The position numbers were made by a program, and so were the translations under genes. The notes under the pieces are model-generated. The model was not told the DNA's origin and ran no database searches. It saw only the letters and a program-made list of their open reading frames with translations. This document shows positions 9,787 through 22,867 of a stretch of DNA of 64,000 nt, piece after piece. Positions within the stretch are counted from its first letter, which is position 1. Each line of letters opens with the position of its first letter. The DNA is from Tetrahymena elliotti 4EA (taxonomy: Eukaryota > Ciliophora > Oligohymenophorea > Hymenostomatida > Tetrahymenidae), in assembly GCA_000231825.2 (NCBI GenBank), contig JH720311.1, positions 808,795 to 872,794 on the forward strand, given 5' to 3'.

Positions 9787-11037
9787 TCAATCGAATTCTG
9801 GTATTTAATCAAAATTAAGTCTTTATGCAATTTTATTTTCTTCTTGATTGCAACAATTCTGGCATTTACATAAAATAGAACATTTCTTACCAATTTTAAA
9901 GCAATCGCAATATTGTTTCTTGCAGAAACTCTTTTGGCATGTACATTATATAGTATTTTCCTTATAATAAATGAATAAATTGCTTTTAATTTTTATCAAG
10001 TTTTTTTGATTAATTATTTTACATTTGAAAGGGATTTTTATGATGAACTTTACTTTTTTAGAGTTGATTGAGAGAGGGAATTTTGGAATGTATTAATACA
10101 GGATTTGCATTTACATATTGAGGGAACACAATAATTACCATTAGCGTAGCAGGAGCAATATTTTTTAATGCATTAAGTAGTTTAGCAGTTACATTCTGTG
10201 TCTATATGTATCTTAGTAAAACTTGAGATTTATGATGGGGTTAATTATTCTTGAGAAGTACTGGTATTAAATAATTTTGTAGGAGTTTGAGATTATTGGC
10301 TTGATTTATATTAGTTTAAATTATATAAATTAAATTCTGTTTCTTTTTCTTAATCTCTTTATGGTGTAATATTTGTGGTGCTTTCATTAGAATTAATTAA
10401 ATATTAAGGTGAATTTTCTTAACACTTCAAATTAAGTAGAGTTGAAGTTTTTAATTAAAAAATGTTATAATTGATTTCATTGAATTATTCAAAAGAGTTT
10501 ATGTCACCCAAAATCAGCATATTCCTTAAAAAATATAAAATAATTTAAATTGTATTATTAATATAAACACTTTATTTACTAAATATTCTTTTATACATTA
10601 AAATGATCTATTTTTTAGTTGCTTGGATTTTCTGCTATGTTTAGAAATTTTGAATTTTTTGGTGAATTTATAGGTGATTCTTATTGGATTATCATATTAC
10701 AAACATTTTACTTTCTCTTTTTAGGAGTTATGATGAATTACTAGTTAGTAGTGAAGTCTAGTTGTCTAAGTTAAATGTTTATCTCATCTTACATTTTCTA
10801 TTGCTCATTATTATCGAGAATTACTTTGAATTTTTAAAATGATTAAAATGGAGGGAACTTTATTAATTCAAAAAAGTACTGATTTCATTTGTTTAATCTC
10901 TATTTGGAGCTTATTTCATTGGTTTTGTTATTTTTGATAGATCTTAAAAAGGATTTAACTTTTTCCTGACTGAATTATTTTTGTAATTGTTGAATGGATT
11001 TCAGGAGCCAATTTGAAAATGTGATTTTTCTTTCTTG
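9787..11037 (-). CDS. Tesmin/TSO1-like CXC-domain protein
   Basis: CXC proteins (LIN54, tesmin, TSO1) bind CHR-type promoter DNA in cell-cycle regulation. Two Cys-rich blocks are visible: TECNCQTTQCIKKYCSCY..CVPSICKCKSC (about 10205-10095) and IQCTCQKSFCKKQYCDCF..CSILCKCQNCC (about 9950-9865). They are separated by a phase-0 intron at 10022-9961. Other exons inferred from matching phases are 11037-10960, 10857-10580 and 10524-10023. The stop is TGA at 9787-9789. Upstream residues are polar and include a basic TPKKRK that could be a nuclear signal. The linker between the CXC blocks is Ser/Gln-rich and lacks the RNPxAFxPK-type segment of animal and plant proteins. The protein's 5' end is not resolved; a further exon probably lies above 11037. 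Confidence 0.82.
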
Positions 11038-12337
11038 CTATTTTGTAAATATATTATGAAATAAATTAGATATAAAAATAAATATCTTTTTTCATAATAA
11101 TTATCCTATCAATCATCATAATTATATTTAGGTTATTGCAAAAAAAGATACAAAATTTTTTGAAAATAAAGGGGTCAATTCACTCAACTTATACAAAATA
11201 TTAAAGGCAACACAATATATATTAGGCACTCAGTATGAGAAACTATAACATGTTTTTTTTTTAATAATTTTAATTCCCTTGTTAATTTTTAATAATTTTA
11301 TGAGCTAAATATTTCAATTATTTTTAATTGAAATGTTTCTAAGAAAATAACACAAAAAAATTAATAACTGAGTGTCATAAACAGGAAAAAAGCCATATAT
11401 TCCACTCTTTTATGTTTAAAAGTTATTATTAAAAGCATGAAATGAATTTAAGTGGGTTGTTTGTAACATACAAGAACATTTTGCATAAGTAGAAGAAATA
11501 AAAAAGATAGTTCTCCTTGGACTCAATGTTTTCTTAATTTTTGTTAATAAAATATTCGTTTAAAATGTATTAAAAAGTATCTTTTGGCGCCTAAATTTGT
11601 GTGATAACTAACAATCAGATAGTTATTAATATTTTTATGAAAAAATTCAAATCAAAATCAAAGAAGCAAACAAGTTAATCAAAAACACAAACAAATCAAA
11701 TTAATTTAAAATTGAAATTTGAAAAATAAAAAATTATCCCACCAAAACTTAGTTTAAAAATATCTTTTGATTACTCTTTCTAATCCAATCTATTTGTATA
11801 AATTAAAAAAAATATTTTTATTATTTTTTTCTTGAAATTACACTCTGATTGAATGAATCAAAGAATATATTAATTTGTATGAAATTATTTAGTTACTTTT
11901 TTATCAATTTACTGAAAACACAATAAACTCTAATTTTCTTTTATTTAAAGGTAAAAACGAAAGAAATAAAATTATTTTTATAAAATTAACTATCTAAAAG
12001 CAGTATGAATGAAATATTTTACTGAAAATTAATTTAATTATTTTTGAATAAAAAACATTAAATCTTACAAAACTTAAGAAATATATGAAAAATAAATCTT
12101 AATAATAATTTAATTAGTATTGAATTAAAATATTATTTGATGATGTTTTAAAATAAAATACTAGAAACAATTAAATTATATCAAGTAAATCAATTAATTT
12201 ATTTTGTAATTTTAATGATATGATAAAATTTACAAGTAGAATAAGATTTTAGTAAATTTACATTTTATATAAATAATATGAATTAATTTAATATATTTGA
12301 ATTTGAATTTTTTATATTTTAATTAAATTTATTTAAA
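11038..12337. other. Intergenic stretch, possible 5' exon of the CXC gene
   Basis: No complete gene is seen. The first few hundred bases may hold the first exon and promoter of the minus-strand CXC gene. The rest is AT-rich spacer ending at the 3' end of the EF-hand gene. Confidence 0.4.
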
Positions 12338-15208
12338 TCAGTTTTTTTTGAAATAGCTGGTTCCTTTGCATGATTCTATTTGTTTTCCTATCTTTTGTAG
12401 TTACTCGTAAGATAAATTGCTCTTTAGAATAAAATAAATAAATAAATTTTTTTAATTATCTGTTTAAAAATTTACAATATTTGTTAGCTGCTTTTGCTTG
12501 TAGTATTGGTATTTACTTGATTCATCAGTTTAGTAGTAAAGTATTTCTAATTATTTATCACTCAAAGTCTATTTAAAAATAATAATATTAATATTAGCCA
12601 ATTTAAAAATAATATTATTTATTTATTAAATTTATATGAAATATTACTTTTTCTAACAATTGTATTGAGCCTGTAAAATCTTAAAAGTTAAGGTTGAAAT
12701 TATATTCTTCCATCTCATATAAAATAGGGGATATTATTTTAAGAAGAGGAGGAGGAAGAGCAGTAACATTAATTTTATTTGAGGAAATATATCCATCTGC
12801 ATCTGAGTCTAACACTGTAAAAATATCACTGATTCTCTTTTGCTTCCTCAGACTATCTATCTTTAAGGTATGAACTGTTAAATGTGAAACTTTAACTTAA
12901 TCATCACTTCTGTAAGCTAAATGATCATATGTTTTTCCTTAATTCTTATTTGGACTTCTATTTTAATTAAACTTTTCAAAAAGATTAGAAAATATTAACA
13001 AAGTAAAGTATTTTTATACATTGTCATCACTACTTTACTGCATTTATATCATCTATTAAGGTTAATAGAAGGTATTTTGCTTAACCTTGTTAGGACTATA
13101 ACATATTTTATTTTATCTATTTTTGAAATAAATAAATATGCATATTTTATTTGGTAAATAAATAATAATTACTATTTAGGAGTTAATATTTGTGTTTTAG
13201 ATTTATTAAGTGGAATTGGGCTTTAAGAGCTTTTTCTAATATTTTAATTTTATTATGCTTTCAATCTTTCTGGTGTTCTTGATTTATAGTAGAATTGAGG
13301 TATAATATTTTCATTCTGTTTATGATTTATATTATTATTATTTATTTGATTCCAATCTCCTATTCTTGTTTTATCCTCCTTTATTTCGTTTTGTCTATCC
13401 TTTTATATTGTTGTATATTATTTCTTTTAAGGAGATTTCGATTTCTTAGCCAAATAAAGTTTTCCAAATTCTTATTAAAGTTGTTCTTTTTCCATTTTTT
13501 CATAAAATTGCTTACTAAATTGATAATAACATAAATGATTTTGATAAAACTAAATTAATTATTTACAGTTATTTCAATTTATCTTCATGTCTTTTTGCTT
13601 GTAAATGCATTCTTTCACTCACTTTTTTTTAAATATATTTTTAAAATATTTTACAACATTATTATCAAAAAAAATACTTTCTAATATTTCTAGCTAGCTC
13701 AATTTTTTTGCTGCATTTTATTTATCAGATGATTTTTCTTTATTAAAATAAGGCTTTGGCTACTGCAAGTTCTCATTATTTTAAGGCTCAGCTTGTATAA
13801 TAAATGTTTTAAATTTCTAATTATGAAGTCTAATAAACGCTGGAGATGCATCTTTATTCTTTTCTTATACAATTTATTGGCTTCTTTTGCTAATTTGAGG
13901 CTGAAATGGCTTAGGGTCATTCTCAGTATTATGTAGAATTCTGTATGTGTTTGATGATTTAGAATTATTGCTTTGATCCAAGACATTTTAGAATTAATTT
14001 TAATAGTTTTTTTAAATAATTTTTTCAATATATCCTATCTCTTTATTTTTTATAGAGGCACTAGTACTCAAACTAGAAGCAAGATAATTAGGTGATTTAG
14101 AGCGACTAGATTAAGTCTAAATGACTTTCTTAGAAGTAAAATTAGCATCTATTATCTAAGGTGGTGAGCTATAAATATCACTACATCCTGTTTTTGCTGT
14201 GTTTACTCTAGAACTTTATTCTAAAACATTTCTATCACTTTAAGTCTTTTACTTCTGAAAAGAGGTATTTGGAGATTAGCTCTTACTTTCATTTCTCTCT
14301 TATATTTTATTCTTTTTAAATTGATTTCTTATCAGTTATAATTTATTTGCTGGAGAACTTGAATAATCTTAATTGTTAATAACTTTAACAGGGTTATTCT
14401 ATCTAAATAATTATTCATTTATAATATGCTAATGATCATTTTTCTAAGGCTTAAAATCATCTTATTTCCAGTAAATATTACTATTACTATTCTTCTATTA
14501 GGAATATTAGAATTGCTACTATTCTCTTTAATCATAAATTCATTTTTAATACAAATTATTTGCATCATAAAAAAATTATACGCTTTTTAAATCTTTATCA
14601 ATTTATTTGAATAAGTTGAATATTCCTCTCTTCTTTGCTAATTGTTAACGTTCTTGAAATCTCCTTAATTTTAAAAAGACTCAACCATATGCTATTTATT
14701 TTACCCAAATAATCATTGTAATAATTATATTTTAAATTTAATTTTACATTATAAGAATCATCTAAGTTTTCTTTATTTTATTATTGAATAAAGTCATCAT
14801 TTTTTAGAGTTTATAATTAATTAATGTCATTTTCTTTTTCTTTTTACTAAATTTGATCCTAGTCTTATTCACAATTATTGAAATCTGAATCCTATTTTGA
14901 TGAATTAAATCTACTTTTAATATCATGATTAAAACAAAAATAAGTCCTACCTTTTAAACTTTGAAATTTTCTGGATTTTTATTGTATTCCTCCATTGCTA
15001 AGTTTTTATTTATGTTGATATTTTCTACAATTATCTCTAAAATGGATTCATCAAACTGATTCTTTTTAATGAATTCCTCTGCAAGCTTTCTGGGATTATC
15101 GTTTTAATATATTTCAATATCTTCACTTTAACTCTCTGCAAATTAAACTGTCATAACAGCCAGCAATTTACCTCTGGCTTGATGATAATTTTCTTCCTAG
15201 AAACTCAT
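12338..15208 (-). CDS. EF-hand protein with N-terminal ciliate module, 794 aa
   Basis: I rebuilt eight exons with consistent phases: 15208-14951, 14891-14748, 14691-14582, 14525-13655, 13549-13173, 13095-12648, 12568-12476, 12421-12338. The N-terminus (HQARGKLLAVMTVQFAES, then IYQNDNPRKLAEEFIKKNQF, then ILEIIVENI) resembles a module I recall at the start of many ciliate EF-hand proteins. The middle is Ser/Asn/Gln-rich and probably disordered. The C-terminal region has one canonical calcium-binding loop, DSDADGYISSNK, at residues 683-694, inside a helical frame (DIFTVLDSD..LLKIISPILYEMEEYNFNLNF). Loop positions 1, 3 and 5 are acidic or polar and position 6 is Gly. No partner EF-hand is obvious. 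The precise role is unknown; a calcium-responsive structural or ciliary protein is plausible. Confidence 0.85.
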
Positions 15209-16418
15209 TCAGAAAATTGATATAGTATGACAATATATTTACTTTGAAATAATTAAAATTTTAACGAGTTTACTAATAAAAAAAGAGACAAAGATTTTTA
15301 ATCAAATTAATTATATTAATTAGCTTCATGTTAATTTAACAGACATATTTCCAAATACTTATTAGTATATATATACTTTATCTTTAACAATCTAACACTT
15401 ATTTAGTTATCATAAGATATTTAAGCAGCCACTTATAAAATTTATTTCTAAATTAATATGATAAATATCCATTCAAAATTTAATTCTTTTACAAATTATT
15501 AAAAATTGACATATTTTTGTAAATTTTATCTTATTCACAATTTCATTTAATCAAAATTCAGCACCTGTTTTGAAAATCTTTCTCAGATATATATTTTAAT
15601 ATTCAAAATACTCCTTAAATATTCATAACTCTGTTAAACTAACTTATGATTTATAAAAAATAGATTAACAAAAATGTTAAAAACAGTTTTAAATGACAGA
15701 TTTTAATTCTGCATTTTTAAAAAATATTATCTTATTTTAATTCAAGTAAAAATCAAATTTTATTTTCATTTTTTTTGCTTTCTAATTTTGATCAATTATT
15801 TGTTTAATAGAACGAAACTGCTTTTTATTTTTGAATTTTAAACTTTTCTGTTTGCTAAAAAATAAAATTAAGTCATCTTCATAATCTTAGCTTTTATTCT
15901 TTCTTAATATTAAAATGTATTCTTTAAATTTATTTTATCAACTTACTAAGAAGATATCTCCCTTTAATGAAACTATTTTTTATCATTTTCTTACAATAAT
16001 TAATTATAAAATCTATGATTTGAGTAAGAAAGTTATTAAAGAATCCTAATAAATATTGATTTGATTGAATTAAATAGAGATAATATTTTTATCAATTAAT
16101 TAGTAAGTAGAAATTTATCATGAAGATATATAATAAATATTAATTTGATTGAAATTAGAAATCTTCTGTAACATTTTAATTTAAACTAATTAAATATGAA
16201 TTTCCTATCAAAATAATCATAACTTTTAATTGAGTTTTTCGAAGCAGAATTTGTGAGGTATTTAATAACTTTATTGAAGAGAATAATAAATATAAACAAG
16301 ATGTATTAGATTAAATATAAGGGGTATATATAGAGAGATAATATTTTATTCATATTTAATTGATTAATTAGTGGAAGTGGTTAATTTTTTTATCAGGTTT
16401 GTTTGGAAATAATTTAAA
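15209..16418. other. Gene-free spacer between EF-hand and LRR genes
   Basis: No coding sequence is supported. It should contain the EF-hand gene promoter near 15209-15500 and the LRR gene 3' flank near 16419. It holds two similar segments near 16021-16090 and 16130-16180 (AATAAATATTGATTTGATTGAA type) that look like a small local repeat. Confidence 0.45.
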
Positions 16419-19145
16419 TCATTTTTGTGAATTGTTTATGGCATCAATAAGTTTGCTTTTGGTTTTACTATTTTTATTTGAATAAATGATGCCAATTGGC
16501 TTTCCTGGAGAAGCTTGGTTAGTTTGAATTGATAATGAGCTTCTGTCTTCAATATTAGAGTTATCTAAGTTTTCAGTTTTTTCTTTTTTACTTTTTACAC
16601 TACTTGAGCTGAAGCCTTTTGAATTTTGAGTGTTTGTGTTGCTAAAGCCATCTTTTTTAGTGGCACTAAAATTTCTTAATTTATTAATAGAGTTTGACCT
16701 ATCTCTTGTAGGTCTTTGAGTAATGCTTAAATTGCTAGTTTTACTAAGCTGAACTGTTTTATTGTACATTTAGGATTGAGCTCTTGCTTAAGTAGTATTG
16801 TATACAAATTTATCAATAGGAAGGTTTAGGTTATCATTTCCTATTCCTAATTTCTTCAAATAGTCAGGATCGTTCATATTTTTCTTAAATTCCTTTAATT
16901 CCTTTTGTAGGAGGGGATTCCTTGGAATTGGAAGACCTGGTTTTGTTTGAGAAGGTGGTATATTATTTAGAGTAGATGTTGCACTAGTTATATTTAGACT
17001 TGTTTTTGAATAATTATTTATTGCAGATCCCTAAGAGGAAAGTGGTATTTTTTTCTTCCTTTAATTAAAATATAAATTCATTAAAAACAAAAATACAATT
17101 CAATTAAATTTACTTGATAATAATATTTTTTTCAATATTTTTGAGAGCTTATCTCATATCGGAGTTAGATTCTGTATCATAGTTTTTGAATGATGAAGAG
17201 GTTAAGTTCATTTCATCTTTTCTTTCAGAATAAGATGAGGCTGAAAGGTTATCATCATATGAGCTTAATTCTGACATTGATATATTTTATTCAGATCTAC
17301 TTAAATGCTAGCTTTTGCTTCTATGGAATTTTTATGCATGTTTAATACCCTTAATTGCATGATATTTTGCTTTAATCTCTGTTAAGTCATTTTCTAAATC
17401 TGTCATAAATGCATTTAAATTCTTTTCATCATGCAAAGTCACATATGAATCAAATTTTTGCAACTTATTTTTGCTTGCATTCTTTTAAAGACTATTATAT
17501 CTATTTACATTTTCATTTATTTCTTCCTCACTATCATGCTAATTCTCATTTTTTTAATGATATCCTTCTTATTCTTCATCACTATCATGATCTTCTCCAA
17601 AAAGCTCCCTGTTTTTTCTTTTTCTGGCTTCTTTTTTAAGATCTTCTGGAGTAATTTCTTCATTTAGCTATTTATAGTATATTATAAACTATTCTTTAAC
17701 TTATTTTTCTTACTATTTTTCCTTTTAAATCTCCTAAATAACTGAGCTTAAATCAGTTTAAACATGAGATTTTAGAACTTATCTAGCTTCCTTGTCTTCT
17801 TCAGTGAAGCTATCATCGTTTTCTAGCTCTTAAGTCAAATTTAAGGCTTGTTGTTTCTTTTCAAACTCCTTAATTTCTTCTTCAACTTCCCTCATCTCAA
17901 CCTCAAAACGATAACCAGCTTCTTTAATAACTTTGCCATTTACAACATCTATCTCAGGATGTCTTCTCAAAAATTACTCATAAAACTCCTATGTGCATGC
18001 CAAATTATTGGAGAAATCAATTTCACATAAAGAATCCATATCATAAACAAAATTCAACTCCTCCTCTGTAAAAATGTTATTGTTTGAAATATCTAAAGTA
18101 AATAAATTAGGAAAATATTCTCCAAATCTTCTTGTCTCTAAAATCTAGTTATGGCTTAAATCCAAATGTTCTAAATTCTCAAACTATATTTTCATGAAGC
18201 ATTTTTCAATCAGATTATGAGAGCAGTAAAATTTCTAAATAAAGAAGAAAAATATATTAATTAAATAAACTGCAATTTAAAAAGTTAATGAATGCATTAT
18301 ATAATTAGAAAAAGTTATAGATTTAACAAAAAAGAATCGCTTTATATAAATCTATTTAATTAATATGATTTTAATATTTTACCTCTATGTTAGGAAGGGA
18401 ATTCAAAAACTCTAAGCTTCTTATTTTATTATTAGAAAGATTCAATTCTTCTAAATTTTTGAGGTTTTCAAAGAGCTTTGGGTTGATGCTTTCAATGTGA
18501 TTACCTTTTAAGCTGATTTCTTAAAGCTGTAATTGATAAAAGATATTGTTAAGAAAGAAAATGAGGAATAGAGTGAAATTTGATGATTACATTTGGTAAA
18601 AGAGGGAAAAAATCGATCTTTTTTATTTTATTGTTTTCTAAAAAAAGCTGAGATAAATTCTTTAAGTTGTCTATGGCCTGAATAAGAGTGATGCTATTTG
18701 AACTAAGATTCAAAACAGTCAACTTTGTCAAATGATTCAAATTTTCTATTTCGGATATTTTATTATATGATAAGTCTAATGAAGTTAGCTATTTATTTTC
18801 TTCTAACCCGCCGATTTACTAGATTTAATTGTTGCAAAGAATGGCATCTTTCAGTTCTTTTAATTTATTCAGTCCTTATATCTTCTCAATATTACTAAAG
18901 CTAATGTTAATAAATTTTAGTTATGGAACAAGCTCCAATTTCTCTAGCTATGATATTTTACATCCTATCAATTTTAATCTTACAACTTAGCTTAAGCTCT
19001 TGCAACCTTAACTATACTTTAAAATACTTTTCTCATTTATTTCTATCACTTTTTCCTACTCATCTTCCTATTTATCTTCCTTGTTCTAAATGCTATTCAT
19101 CTCAAGCATTTGCTCTATTTTTTTAGTAATACTTCCTGGCTTCAT
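16419..19145 (-). CDS. Leucine-rich-repeat protein with acidic coiled tail, 819 aa
   Basis: Exons are 19145-18591, 18526-18383, 18234-17114 and 17058-16419. The lengths sum to 820 codons with matching phases. The start ATG at 19145 has an in-frame TGA directly upstream. After an acidic leader, at least six SDS22-type repeats follow: LKFINISFSNIEKI, LTSLDLSYNKISEIENL, LTVLNLSSNSITLIQAI, LSQLFLENNKIKKI, LEELNLSNNKIRSLEFL, LEHLDLSHNQIL. Then come LFTLDISNNNI and LCEIDFSNNL and a capping segment. The C-terminal half is charged and coiled-coil-like (EVEEEIKEFEKKQQ, KKEARKRKNRELFGED), then a Ser-rich basic tail. Such architecture is common in ciliary and basal-body proteins. I cannot assign it to DNAAF1, DRC3 or another named family. 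Confidence 0.88.
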
Positions 19146-20920
19146 TCAATTTACTTATTTCTATTTCCCCTTCTATATTTCCCAATAATATCTGATAAAT
19201 TTTATATTATTTTTTAAATTATCTTTATTTTTTATATAAGTACTTTTCAAATTTTATTCATTTATTTTTTCAATTTCAATAACTCATTTATTATTTAACA
19301 AATCTATAACAAACTGTTCATACCCAATATGTCTTCAAATCTCAAATCTCGTTAGACAGACCCTTTCATTTTAAAATTAATTTAAAAAAATTAAAACCTT
19401 TGAATCTTATTTAAACTACTATCTCTACTAAAGCTTCCATTTTTTGTGCCCATTTTTTAAGTTCAAGGAGAGTAATGAGTTTCTTTAATACAACCATTTC
19501 TTTTTTAATGAATTATCACCTGCTAAATATGCTTAAATTTCAAATCTATTTCTTAGTTAATTATTTTAATCCTAAAAAAAATTAGTTATATTTATTTAAA
19601 AGAAAACATATTTTTTTATTTTAATTTATTTTCAAATAATTATGCTAAGAGCAATATTTAAAATTTTAAAACCCAAAAATATTTTTATTGATTTATCTTA
19701 TATTTTATGAAAGTTTAAAATAAGCACAAAATCAAATCAAAATAAAATTATTGATTTTAACTAATGGAATATTTCTACATATTGTTCAATCAATAATAAA
19801 AAATAATTATGAAGCAAATTAATTTATTTTGATTCTTTTGAAAGATTAATTCAAAATTATTACTTTTATCTGTTTTCATTCAATTCAAAAATAACAATCT
19901 TTTTAATATGAAATATTACATTTAAAATCAGAAAATATTAGAATGCTAGATATTTTTCTCTTTCTAAATATATCTTAGATAGCAATAAATTATTTAAAAT
20001 AAAATTTTTATATTAAATATTGAAAAGAAAGGTAAGAAATAATAAATTTTATTATTTTTTTTAATAATAATTTATCTATCCAAAAAATTAGATTCTTAGT
20101 TATCAAATAAGAATATTTAGAATTCTTTTATCTCAATATTTTCTTTTATTTATCTTATAATGCTTATTAATAATCCAATAAAGGTGTTAATAAATAAAGG
20201 CTTTAAGTTAAATTAATTTTAAATAACTATTGATGATTTAATTCAAATTGTTAATATTTATTTGTAAATAGGAATATTGAAAAATAATATTTTTTTTATG
20301 CATTTATAATTAATTGATTTATAGTTATTGGTTATGAGATAAGAGTATTTAGAAAATTAACCAGTTCAATTTTTGACAAAAATTTCAAAATATAAATCTT
20401 TTATTCTCCTAAAAGCCAATTTATTTATTTATTTATTTATTATAATACTCATTATTAAATGTCTTAATTAATTTTATATTACAATAATTAATTCATATTA
20501 AGATTCAATATTTCTAATAATTTATTTAAAATGGTAATAATAGGAAAATTTATCTCAATAATTTTATTTTTTTAGGTTTGAAGAAATGATTAGGTTTTTA
20601 AATATAAATTTTTATATAAAAAATTTAAAAATAAATTGATTATTGATAAAATGATTTGAAAAATGATATTTTGATTAGAATTAACTCGTAAATGAATTAA
20701 TTTCATTCATGCTTAATTATACATTGTTAAAAGTAAATTAAGAAAGTAGAAGGTGCAAATAAATAATTAAGATAGGATTATTAAGAAAATCTAGAAAGAT
20801 TTACTAATTTAGTTTTAATTGGAATTGTTAGATCGTAGAATTAAGTATCAAATTAAAGTGTTTTGTTTGTTTAAAAATAGAAGTTAAAAAATAAATATTA
20901 AGAAAAAGGATTATTGAGAT
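19146..20920. other. Gene-free spacer, 1.8 kb
   Basis: AT-rich DNA between divergent starts of the LRR gene (minus) and the 343-residue protein (plus), so it holds both promoters. A short (ATTT)n run is seen near 20422-20441. No gene is supported. Confidence 0.5.
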
Positions 20921-21952
20921 ATGAGAATTAGGTAATTATGTAGGGTAAATAAGTATCTTTTCTGCAATAAGGCTTAAAATAACTTGAACACTTTTGAGGA
21001 ACACTTAAATACACAATTTTTGAAAAATAATCTTGATTCACTCCAAATAAAATTTGATGCAGTATAGGTTAATGAATTAATCTAGCAATTAACAAAACCA
21101 CTTCATAATGTCGAAGATAAAACTAAATACATTTACAATTTATCATAAATTATCTTAGACAATAGAGAATAATTGAAGAATGAAAGATATGAAACAAATT
21201 AAATTGTAAGAAAATATCTTTCTAATAAATGGCCTTGTGTGGAGAATTTCGAAAATGAAATGATTGACTTTGCAATAAAAGAATTTTAGGTAAATTACAA
21301 GGAGATAGATGAAGGCCATAATTTACTTTAATTCTTTAGAGTAGTAGTTTTATCTTAAAAGTATAATAAATAGTAAATTAAGAAGATAGCCTAATTATAT
21401 AATCAGCATTACCTCAGAATAAATTTAAAATTTGCTATTTTATCTTTATATTATGCTTAGTAATGTAACTCGCTAGATAAATTTTCCATTTTAGTAAAAA
21501 TAATTGATGAATTAAGTATATTTTTTGAGTTTAACTCTTTTTCTACACTTGCTCTTATCATGGAGAATTTGAGTGACTAGCAAATGTTAAATAATTTGAA
21601 GACTATTGTTGTTAGAATTTAAAATGAATTCCTTTAAAAAAATAATTGCTTATTAAATAATATATTAATAGCTAGATTTGATGCTCTTGTAGAATACTTA
21701 AAGCTTAATAATTTAATGGTACCTGAATTTGAGAGATTTTGTGAAGTGTAAAGAATTAGATTATAAGAATTATAAGATAAAGGTCTAAGTAGACATTCAA
21801 TGACTAGTATTTTAACAGTCGATCAAGAAGAAGTTTTATCTAAGATATACTAGTAGTATTCTTCAGAAAAGAATTCTGGTGAAAGTAATAATGATGAAGT
21901 TAGCGATGACTATTTTATAGATGACCTTCTTAATAAACATTAAAAAAGATGA
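20921..21952 (+). CDS. Helical protein of unknown function, possible mitochondrial leader
   Basis: A single-exon reading frame of 343 residues under the ciliate code, closed by TGA at 21950-21952. The N-terminus MRIRQLCRVNKYLF is basic and uncharged by acids, like a mitochondrial presequence. The body is predicted mostly helical by its pattern (LRINLKFAILSLYYAQQCN, FSTLALIMENLSDQQM, NNILIARFDALVEYLKLNN). The tail is acidic (SNNDEVSDDYFIDDLL). It has spaced repeats of hydrophobic helices reminiscent of FAST/RAP or PPR-like organelle RNA proteins, but I see no diagnostic motif and do not assign one. The start was chosen as the first ATG giving the basic leader. Confidence 0.75.
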
Positions 21953-22867
21953 TAAATAATAATTTAGATTGTAATTAACTGTAAAAATATGTTAATAAGA
22001 ATAATTATAATTATCTTAGCTATTTATGTTTTTTTATTATAGTTGTTGTACTTTATAAATTAACGATTTATTCGCTTCCTTCAATTTTGCATTCAAAAAT
22101 AAATTTAAATTTAATTTAATACAATAAAAGTGATTTAAAAATAAGAAAGTTTATCAGAAAATTGAAGAAATTCAATAACACTTTACACATTTTAAAATGA
22201 CAGAAATGATAAGTTAAAGTATTCAAATAGTTACAATTAGTTCATGTTTTTTATTTTTAAACAAATTAATTAGCATATTAATAAGAGTTACTATAAAAAA
22301 ATTAAAAAAAATTGATAAAAACCCTCTATTAAAATTAAAGAGAAAATCAAGTATTTTATTATTTTTCATCAAAAATCAGAGTTGCTGGAGTAATAAATAA
22401 TTTAGCGAAATATTTAAATTTATTTGTGGTAATTAAAGATAATTTCATTTTATAAAATAATTAAAAAGAAAGTAAGGAGGATGCATCGAAAGATTTTTTG
22501 AGGTTATTAATATGAAAATAAATTTGATAGTCTGGCAACTAGGAAGAAATGGTAATATAAGTGGATCAAAAGAAAGATGAATTATTTTACCTCTCAAAAA
22601 TGAGTTTATTATGTATATTTTAGTATTGTGAATGCATTATTTGTTTTTGGCTTAGTATAACGATGAAAAGATTTAAATCAAGAAGATTTAACTTTTTTTA
22701 AATTTTGAAATTAAGTCAAAACAAATATAAAATATCTATTCGTGAATTAAAAAAGAAAGAAAGAAAGAAAGTGTTTATAAAACAAGAAATTAACAGCTAA
22801 GCAAAACAATTATTTATATTCACAAGCTCTGAAATTAAATAAACATTATAAAAGCAAAAACAAAATT
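21953..22867. other. Spacer upstream of the B-box gene
   Basis: No gene is supported. The region holds the promoter of the gene at 22868, including the purine-rich run at 22751-22785. Confidence 0.5.
22751..22785 (+). promoter_or_regulatory. Candidate upstream motif, second copy
   Basis: (GAAA)n followed by GTGTTTATAAAAC, about 85 bases before the start codon. It resembles the run at 5184-5211 upstream of AlaRS. Possible promoter element; weak evidence. Confidence 0.3.

Noticed and set aside
13295..13534. Plus-strand hydrophobic frame
   Set aside because: It is antisense to exon 5 of the EF-hand gene, whose minus-strand reading and splice phases are consistent.
17409..17667. Plus-strand His/Phe-rich frames
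   Set aside because: They are antisense to the acidic coiled tail of the LRR protein (GAA, GAT and AAA codons read backwards as TTC, ATC and TTT).
16419..19145. Assignment to DNAAF1/ODA7 or DRC3
   Set aside because: SDS22-type repeats are shared by many ciliary proteins. Flanking regions show no family-specific signature that I can recognise.
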